Source: Streptomyces hyaluromycini
Lineage (GTDB): Bacteria > Actinomycetota > Actinomycetes > Streptomycetales > Streptomycetaceae
DNA: 64,000 nucleotides
Reading direction: 5' to 3'
Assembly (NCBI RefSeq): GCF_002217755.1
Contig: NZ_BCFL01000018.1
Coordinates: 372,001 to 436,000, forward strand
Below the pieces are notes generated by a model, which was not told the DNA's origin, did not search any database, and was given only the letters and a program-made list of their open reading frames with translations. Positions 59,257 through 64,000 of the stretch are shown here, piece after piece. Made by a program: the position numbers and the translations under genes. How positions within the stretch are numbered: the first letter of the stretch is position 1; each line of letters opens with the position of its first letter.

Positions 59257-60600
59257 TCAGGACAGTCGCTTCAGAAGCATCGCAGAAGCCACCGGACGGG
59301 CACCCGCCTTCGCGACCCCGTCGGCGACCTCGCGGTCGGTCGAGGCGACGATCACCGGGCGGCCCGGCGGCTCGGCGCGCACCAGCTGGCGGATCAACTC
59401 GTCCGCCGTGACCCCGGGCTTGGAGAACAGCACCCGGACCCCGCGCGGCGGGGCGAGCAGCACCGGCGCGGCCAGCTCGGCGCCGTCGAAGACACAGGTG
59501 ACCTCGGCGCCGGTCTGGGCGGCGAGCTGGGAGAGCTGGCCGAGCAGCCGCAGCCGCTGCTTCTCCAGCGGCATCTGCGGATAGCCGGTCTTGGTCACGT
59601 TGTAGCCGTCGACGACCAGGTGCGCCTGGGGAAGGGCGAGCAGCTGGTTGAGGATGGCCGGGTCGTTCTCGGACAGTGCGCGCGCCGCGATGTCCTTCGG
59701 GGTCATTCGTCCCGGTTCGACGGCATCCACGGTCTCGGCGGGCCGCATCGACACCGGCGGCAGGGCCAGCTCCCGGCGCAGCCCCTGGGCCGCGTCGAGG
59801 ACGGTGTCGAGCAGCAGCCGCAGCCGCATGTCCTCGACGCTGCGTCCCTCGCGGGCGGCCCGGCGGCTGGCCTCCAGGGCCGCCTCGACCTCGCCGAGCC
59901 GGGCCTTGAGCCGCCGGCTCTCGCTCTCGGCGGCGGACACCTGGGCCTGCCCCTCGGTCCGCCCCGCCTCCATCTCGCCCTGCAGCTTGCGCAGGGCGGC
60001 CTCACCGCGCTTGACGTCGCTCAGCGCGGCCCGCAGCTTGCGATGAAGCGATTCCGCTTCCTTCTTGGCCGCGTCCAGATCGGCGCGCAGCCGCTCCGTC
60101 TCGGACCGGGTCTGCTCCCGCGCCCGGTCCAGCTCCTCGCGCAGCCGCTCCAGTTCGGCCCGGCTCTCCTCGTCGGCCCGCTCGGCGTCGGCCCGCTGGG
60201 CCTCCTCGCCGGCCGCCGCCACCAGCTTCACCCAGCCCGTGGGGCGCAGTACATAGGCCGCGGCCGCCACATCGAGCGGGTCCGCGGCCGGGGGCGGGGA
60301 GCCGGAGTCCAGGGCGCCGGCCAGTTCCGGCTGGGCCTCTCTCAGCTTCTCCCCGATCCGCTGCCGGAAGAGGGTGTCCGTCTCCAGCGCGGCCGCCATC
60401 GCGTTCCCGGCGAACTTGGCCCGGCGATTCGGGGCGAACCGGGCGTACTGCCGCAGCTGTGCGGGCAGTTCGGCCAGGGTCAGCCCGCCGAAGCCGTCCG
60501 ACACGATCTGTACGACCCGCCGTCGCACACCGTCGGGCAACGGACGGTCAAGCACCTCGGCGGTGCCGTCGCCCGGCCCCCCGCCTGTGGTCTCCACCAT
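59257..60600 (-). CDS. NYN-domain (YacP-like) predicted RNase
   Basis: The 447-residue protein has a helical N-terminus, a long Glu/Arg coiled coil (about 145-260) and a C-terminal NYN/YacP PIN-like nuclease domain, with Leu-Val-Val-Asp-Gly-Tyr-Asn-Val-Thr-Lys, Val-Thr-Cys-Val-Phe-Asp-Gly and Val-Ile-Val-Ala-Ser-Thr-Asp-Arg-Glu-Val as acidic metal-site residues. It likely acts on structured or ribosomal RNA. The start is ATG 60600. The small zinc-ribbon gene lies upstream in the same direction, 40 bp away. Confidence 0.88.
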   Translation of the reverse strand: MVETTGGGPGDGTAEVLDRPLPDGVRRRVVQIVSDGFGGLTLAELPAQLRQYARFAPNRRAKFAGNAMAAALETDTLFRQRIGEKLREAQPELAGALDSGSPPPAADPLDVAAAAYVLRPTGWVKLVAAAGEEAQRADAERADEESRAELERLREELDRAREQTRSETERLRADLDAAKKEAESLHRKLRAALSDVKRGEAALRKLQGEMEAGRTEGQAQVSAAESESRRLKARLGEVEAALEASRRAAREGRSVEDMRLRLLLDTVLDAAQGLRRELALPPVSMRPAETVDAVEPGRMTPKDIAARALSENDPAILNQLLALPQAHLVVDGYNVTKTGYPQMPLEKQRLRLLGQLSQLAAQTGAEVTCVFDGAELAAPVLLAPPRGVRVLFSKPGVTADELIRQLVRAEPPGRPVIVASTDREVADGVAKAGARPVASAMLLKRLS

Positions 60601-60640
60601 CCGTCACACCCCATCACCTGTACGGGGCCGGCTCCCGGTA

Positions 60641-60880
60641 TCAGGAGTCGGCACCCGGCCTGTCCACCAGTTCCACCTGGTCCACCGCGTTGCACCAGCG
60701 GCAGCGCACCGACTCGATGGTCTCACTGACCACCTCGCGCTCCTCGACCTTCGGCTCACCGGCCAGGTCGAGGTGCACGTACTCGACCACCTTCGACGAG
60801 CGGGTCACGTCGAAGCGCGTGAGGTTGCCGCAGAGGGTGCAGCGCCACCGCGTCGTGGCCGTCGGCAGGGGAACCGTCAT
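60641..60880 (-). CDS. Small zinc-ribbon protein, unknown function
   Basis: The 79-residue protein has Cys14-x2-Cys17 and Cys60-x2-Cys63 pairs separated by a charged region, the pattern of a zinc ribbon. ATG 60880 is preceded by GGAAG 13 nt upstream. The neighbours are the NYN nuclease and, divergently, rhomboid. It is conserved in Streptomyces at this position; a nucleic-acid binding role is only suggested by the Cys pairs. Confidence 0.75.
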   Translation of the reverse strand: MTVPLPTATTRWRCTLCGNLTRFDVTRSSKVVEYVHLDLAGEPKVEEREVVSETIESVRCRWCNAVDQVELVDRPGADS

Positions 60881-61027
60881 CGTGGCTTGTTCGCTTCCTT
60901 CTAGTGTCCGTGACGCGCCGTCCCGACGCGTGTGGCTCGTAACCCTACGGCCTGGCGGGTACTCGATGCCGCCCCATCTGCGGCGGCGAGGCGATCTGCA
61001 CCACTGCATCCCGTTACGCCATGCTCT

Positions 61028-61828
61028 ATGTCCATGATCGGCAACTGGAACACGACGGCCGCCCGGACCCTGCGGAGCCTGAGGGGCACGTCCGCGCCCA
61101 TGACGTACACCCTGATCGCCGTGTGCTGCCTGATCTTCGTGCTCGGCCCCGCCTCGGGCCTCACCCCGTCCTACGGCACCGGGGAGGCCCTGGCGGCCGC
61201 GCAGCGGGCGTATTTCCGGCACTGGGGGGTGGTTCCCGCCGACCTGTTCGACGGTCCGGCGCGGGAGGCGCTCACCCCGGCCACGGCGCTGTTCGTGCAC
61301 GGCAGCTGGGTGCACCTGCTCGGCAACATGCTCTTCCTCTTCGTCTTCGGGGCGATGACCGAGGAACGGATGGGCCGCGTGGAGTTCACGCTCTTCTACA
61401 TCGGCTGCGGCTACCTCGCACTGCTCGGCTACGCGGCCGCCAACGCCACGTCCCAGCAGTCGCTGGTGGGGGCGTCCGGGGCGATCTCGGCGGTCCTCGG
61501 CGCGTTCCTGTACCTGTTCCCCAGCGCCCGCGTGACCAGTCTCCTGCCCTTCCTCTTCTTCCTCCCGCTCCGCTTCCCGGCCTGGGTGGTCCTCCCCTTC
61601 TGGGCGGCCCTGCAGTGGCTGGCCCTGAACCAGGCCTCCTCCGGCCCCGGCGTGGCCTACCTCGCCCACCTGGTCGGCTTCGGACTCGGCTTCGGCTACG
61701 CGTGGGTGCGATACGGAAAGAAGAAAGGCGCGAAGCGCGGCCCTGGAAGGGCGGTGGTGGGCGACGGGCGGGCGACTAAAGTGAGGTCCGCCCCAGCTCC
61801 GGCACCCGAGGGAGAGAACCAGCCGTGA
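61028..61828 (+). CDS. Rhomboid intramembrane serine protease
   Basis: The 266-residue protein has six membrane helices. Family motifs are His-Gly-Ser-Trp-Val-His-Leu-Leu-Gly-Asn-Met in helix 2, Gly-Ala-Ser-Gly-Ala with the nucleophile Ser150 in helix 4, and catalytic His214 in Tyr-Leu-Ala-His-Leu-Val-Gly-Phe-Gly. It cleaves membrane proteins within the bilayer; the substrate is unknown. The Lys-rich cytoplasmic tail ends the protein. Start: ATG 61028, with a second ATG at 61034. The next gene starts inside it (GTGA overlap), so they share a transcript. Confidence 0.9.
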   Translation: MSMIGNWNTTAARTLRSLRGTSAPMTYTLIAVCCLIFVLGPASGLTPSYGTGEALAAAQRAYFRHWGVVPADLFDGPAREALTPATALFVHGSWVHLLGNMLFLFVFGAMTEERMGRVEFTLFYIGCGYLALLGYAAANATSQQSLVGASGAISAVLGAFLYLFPSARVTSLLPFLFFLPLRFPAWVVLPFWAALQWLALNQASSGPGVAYLAHLVGFGLGFGYAWVRYGKKKGAKRGPGRAVVGDGRATKVRSAPAPAPEGENQP

Positions 61829-62106
61829 TCACCGCGATCGTCCTCATCAAGACCAGCGTGGACCGGATCCCCGAGATCGCGGAACGGATCGCCGCGCTGG
61901 ACAGCGTCAGCGAGGTCTTCTCCGTCACCGGTACGTACGACCTGATCGCCATGGTCCGGGTGAAGCAGCACGAGGACCTGGCCGAGGTCATCCCCGGCTC
62001 CATCAGCAAGATCCCGGGCGTCGAGGCCACGGACACGCACGTCGCGTTCCGCACGTACTCCCAGCACGACCTGGAGGCGGCGTTCGCGATCGGCCTGGAC
62101 AGCTAG
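61825..62106 (+). CDS. Lrp/AsnC ligand-binding (RAM) domain protein
   Basis: The 93-residue protein is a stand-alone RAM domain without helix-turn-helix: Ile-Val-Leu-Ile-Lys-Thr-Ser, Val-Phe-Ser-Val-Thr-Gly-Thr-Tyr-Asp-Leu-Ile-Ala-Met-Val-Arg-Val-Lys, as in Lrp/AsnC C-terminal domains. Such proteins form oligomers and bind amino acids. GTG 61825 overlaps the rhomboid stop. The ligand and the reason for coupling to a protease are unknown. Confidence 0.9.
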   Translation: MITAIVLIKTSVDRIPEIAERIAALDSVSEVFSVTGTYDLIAMVRVKQHEDLAEVIPGSISKIPGVEATDTHVAFRTYSQHDLEAAFAIGLDS

Positions 62107-62112
62107 AAGGGG

Positions 62113-62258
62113 CGCTCACCGGAGTGCCCCGTAAGGGGCGCGGGGAACTGCGCGACCAGCCACGACGGACCCGCAGTGAACCACGGCGCTTCGTGCCCGG
62201 CTGCGGGCCGGTGAGGGCCGAGCGCGCGGTTCCCCGCGCCCCTTACGGGGCGCTGATC
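62113..62258. repeat. Dispersed GC-rich intergenic repeat, copy 6, with 29-bp inverted ends
   Basis: This copy has the repeat core twice in opposite orientations: 62126-62154 and 62223-62251, 28 of 29 bases complementary, 68 bp apart. Lying between two converging genes (Lrp-type and aminotransferase), it could form a very stable hairpin and stop transcription from both sides. Confidence 0.8.
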
Positions 62259-63618
62259 ACACCGCCGGGACGCAGCGGCCTTCTTCCGTGCGGTACGTCC
62301 ACTTGGCGCCGTGGGCAACCAGTTCCTTCACGGCGTTCGCGAAGCGCTCGACGTGCTCGTCCGGCGTCCCCGCGCCGAAGCTCACGCGGATGGCGTTGAG
62401 CGACTTCTCGCCCGGTGCCGCCTCCGGCGCCCCGCACTCGCCCTGGGTCTGCGGGTCGGAGCCCAGCAGCGTCCTGACCAGCGGGTGGGCGCAGAAGAGG
62501 CCGTCGCGGACGCCGATGCCGTACTCCGCGGAGAGGGCGGCGGCGAAGTGGGAGCTGTTCCAGCCGTCCACCACGAAGCTGATCACTCCGACGCGCGGGG
62601 CGTCGTCGCCGAAGAGGGAGAGGACCCGGACCTCGGGGACCTCGGCCAGCCCCGCCCGCACCTTGTCGATCAGGTGCTGCTCGCGGGCGACCAGCGTGTC
62701 GAAGCCGGCCTCGGTGAGCGCCTTGCAGGCGGATGCGATGGAGTAGGCGCCGATGACGTTCGGGGAGCCCGCCTCGTGCCGCGCCGCGCTCTCGTGCCAC
62801 TCCACGGCCACTCCCCCGTCCTCGCGCCGGGTGACCTTGCGGCTGGCGCCGCCGCCCGCGAGGTAGGGGTCGGCCGCCTGGAGCCAGTCGGCGCGGCCGG
62901 CCAGGACGCCGGAGCCGAAGGGGGCGTACAGCTTGTGGCCGGAGAAGGCGACCCAGTCGACGTCCAGGTCCCGGACGGACACGGGGTGGTGCGGGGCCAG
63001 CTGGGCGGCGTCCAGGACGATCCGGGCGCCGTGCGCGTGCGCGGCGGCCGCCAGCTCGCGGACCGGCCACAGCTCGCCGGTGACGTTGGAGGCGCCGGTG
63101 ACGCAGACCAGGGCCGGGCCGCGGGGGTCGCGGTCGGCGAGGGCGCGTTCCAGGGTCTCGACGGCCTGCCGCGGGGTCCGGGGCGCGTTGAGGTAGGTGA
63201 CCCGGGCGTCCTTCCAGGGGAGCAGGCTCGCGTGGTGCTCGGTCTCGAAGACGAAGACCTGGCAGTCGGCGGGGACGGCGGCGGCGAGCAGGTTGAGGGA
63301 GTCGGTGGTGGAGCGGGTGAAGATCAGCTGGTCGTCGGGGCGGCAGTCGAGGAACTCGGCGACGGTCCGGCGGGCGTTCTCGAAGAGGTCCGTGGAGAGC
63401 TGGGAGAGGTAGCCGGCGCCGCGGTGGACGCTGCCGTAGTAGGGCGCGTACGCCGCCACGTCGTCCCAGACCCGCTGCAGGGCGGGGGCGCTGGCCGCGT
63501 AGTCGAGGGCGGCGTAGGTGACCTCGCCGCCGGTGACCAGCGGGACGGTGACATCACTGCCCAGAACGGACAGAGGGGCACAAACGGACTGGGCGGAGGC
63601 AACGGTGGAGACGGACAT
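62257..63618 (-). CDS. PLP-dependent class V aminotransferase / cysteine desulfurase-like
   Basis: The 453-residue enzyme has the class V fold with the PLP lysine Lys229 in Phe-Ser-Gly-His-Lys-Leu-Tyr-Ala-Pro, Thr-Glu-His-His-Ala-Ser, and an active-site-loop Cys376 in Val-Arg-Asp-Gly-Leu-Phe-Cys-Ala-His. This resembles SufS/IscS-type desulfurases. A SAM-IV-type riboswitch in its 5' leader shows it is controlled by S-adenosylmethionine, so it probably works in sulfur amino-acid metabolism. Start ATG 63618 follows GGGAG. It is alone on this strand, and its 3' end abuts the repeat hairpin. Confidence 0.9.
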   Translation of the reverse strand: MSVSTVASAQSVCAPLSVLGSDVTVPLVTGGEVTYAALDYAASAPALQRVWDDVAAYAPYYGSVHRGAGYLSQLSTDLFENARRTVAEFLDCRPDDQLIFTRSTTDSLNLLAAAVPADCQVFVFETEHHASLLPWKDARVTYLNAPRTPRQAVETLERALADRDPRGPALVCVTGASNVTGELWPVRELAAAAHAHGARIVLDAAQLAPHHPVSVRDLDVDWVAFSGHKLYAPFGSGVLAGRADWLQAADPYLAGGGASRKVTRREDGGVAVEWHESAARHEAGSPNVIGAYSIASACKALTEAGFDTLVAREQHLIDKVRAGLAEVPEVRVLSLFGDDAPRVGVISFVVDGWNSSHFAAALSAEYGIGVRDGLFCAHPLVRTLLGSDPQTQGECGAPEAAPGEKSLNAIRVSFGAGTPDEHVERFANAVKELVAHGAKWTYRTEEGRCVPAV

Positions 63619-63769
63619 GACGGAACTCCCGTGAGAGGCAAGCCGGAATCACCGTGCGAGCGCGCGGACGACCGCGGCTCCAGCACGGAGAAAAGGAAAG
63701 GGGGATGCGGAGGCGGGGCTCTGCAGCCCTATCGCATTCGCTTGCTCACAGAAGACTCCTCGACGACCA

Positions 63770-63793
63770 GGACCCCTGGTGTACGAGGGGTCC
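63770..63793 (-). terminator. Hairpin after SAM-IV aptamer (expression platform candidate)
   Basis: Arms ggacccct / aggggtcc (8 bp, perfect) flank an 8-nt loop. The right arm overlaps the 3' edge of the aptamer, so ligand binding could switch it. No U-run is present. The rest of the leader to 63619 has no gene. Confidence 0.55.
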
Positions 63794-63905
63794 GCGCTTG
63801 CCGTAGACCTCGCTGCCTACGGCCTGGTCTTCACCCGGGGCACCCCGCCACGGACGGAGGGTTGCCGGACAGTCGGCCGGGGCCTCATGACTGTCACTCA
63901 TGACC
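63791..63905 (-). ncRNA. SAM-IV-type riboswitch
   Basis: On the minus strand the element opens GGTCATGAGTGACAG and continues through 'ggccccggccg', 'ccggcaacc', 'gtggcggggtgcc', 'cgggtgaagaccag', to 'ggcaagcgcgg'. The 5' GGTCA and GACC pairing, the ATGAGTG turn and GGTGCC-x-CGGGTGA are the core of actinobacterial SAM-IV aptamers. It lies 173 nt upstream of the class V aminotransferase. I rate the SAM-IV class likely from pattern memory; an Rfam scan would confirm it. Confidence 0.85.
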
Positions 63906-63913
63906 TGGCAAGA

Positions 63914-63943
63914 AACGTAGATGAAGTGATCGCGGACGCGCAA
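63914..63943 (-). promoter_or_regulatory. Promoter for riboswitch leader
   Basis: TTGCGC (63938-63943) and TACGTT (63914-63919) on the minus strand are 18 bp apart, ending 9 nt before the SAM-IV element. Confidence 0.65.
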
Positions 63944-64000
63944 CTCCTGTCCGGATGACGGGACAGCGGGGTTCCCCTCTTTCCCGCCGCGACGGCGAAC

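Overview
The window is chromosomal DNA from a high-GC actinomycete, almost certainly a Streptomyces. The reasons are GC-saturated third codon positions, many GTG/TTG starts, start codons lying 6-8 nt behind TAnnnT -10 boxes (leaderless transcripts), a TPP and a SAM-IV-type riboswitch, a DmdR/IdeR iron box, a trp attenuator, and Streptomyces-type families (SAV_6107 HEPN, DUF3040, DUF5304, CU044_5270-like). From memory, gene order matches the chromosomal core just downstream of the division/cell-wall cluster (S. coelicolor SCO209x-SCO214x). Part of it is also shared with Mycobacterium tuberculosis Rv2172c-Rv2190c (metF, Rv2175c, PASTA kinase, DAHP synthase, acyltransferase, ArsA-like, SRPBCC, fadD, pimB', GT-C mannosyltransferase, NlpC/P60).

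Layout. 0-5.7 kb: DUF58 and transglutaminase genes, DUF3040, a methyltransferase and a HEPN protein. 5.8-9.4 kb: a TetR-governed ABC ATPase plus YhgE/Pip membrane protein. 9.8-13 kb: DUF4126, a CrtI-like flavoprotein and a Tyr/Gln-rich membrane protein. 13-19 kb: metF, thiE, an Rv2175c-type DNA-binding protein, a flavin reductase, then the TPP-riboswitch thiO-thiS-thiG operon. 19-22 kb: PASTA Ser/Thr kinase and endonuclease IV. 22.0-27.4 kb: a five-gene block that looks like an accessory signalling/defence island: Crp-type regulator, class III cyclase-like protein, P-loop/alpha-repeat protein, soluble SPFH protein, and a DUF5706 (PycTM-like) membrane protein. Its last four genes overlap by 4 nt each. 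27.6-30 kb: a CsoR-box (copper) DUF4396 gene, a sulfite-oxidase-like molybdoprotein, bacterioferritin and its ferredoxin. 30-34.5 kb: class II DAHP synthase, trp attenuator with fused anthranilate synthase, phosphofructokinase. 34.7-38.9 kb: two-component system, acyltransferase, esterase. 39-43.3 kb: ECF sigma factor with partner, EEP-family protein, glucokinase, DUF5304. 43.3-56.8 kb: ArsA-like, SRPBCC, phosphoesterase, acyl-CoA ligase, cholesterol oxidase, PimB-like and GT-C mannosyltransferases, a PadR-controlled MATE pump, a secreted metalloprotease and an NlpC/P60 hydrolase. 57-59 kb: a truncated TnpB-like fragment and a second NlpC/P60. 59-64 kb: NYN nuclease, zinc-ribbon protein, rhomboid, Lrp-type sensor, and a SAM-IV-riboswitch aminotransferase/desulfurase.

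The most notable candidate system is the 22.0-27.4 kb island. The cyclase-like protein ends, and the neighbouring P-loop protein begins, with the same short Gln-His-Gly-x-Gly...Thr-hydrophobic-Asn motif. That is the arrangement of amyloid/prion-type signalling pairs. With a DUF5706 membrane effector, this suggests a Pycsar-like cyclic-nucleotide abortive defence pathway with an added SPFH scaffold and Crp-type regulator. Function is inferred, not shown.

Other structure: a dispersed GC-rich intergenic repeat (six copies), a perfect 32-bp palindrome, a PadR operator, ACTG-type inverted repeats at three promoters, and a phosphofructokinase with PPi-type active-site residues.
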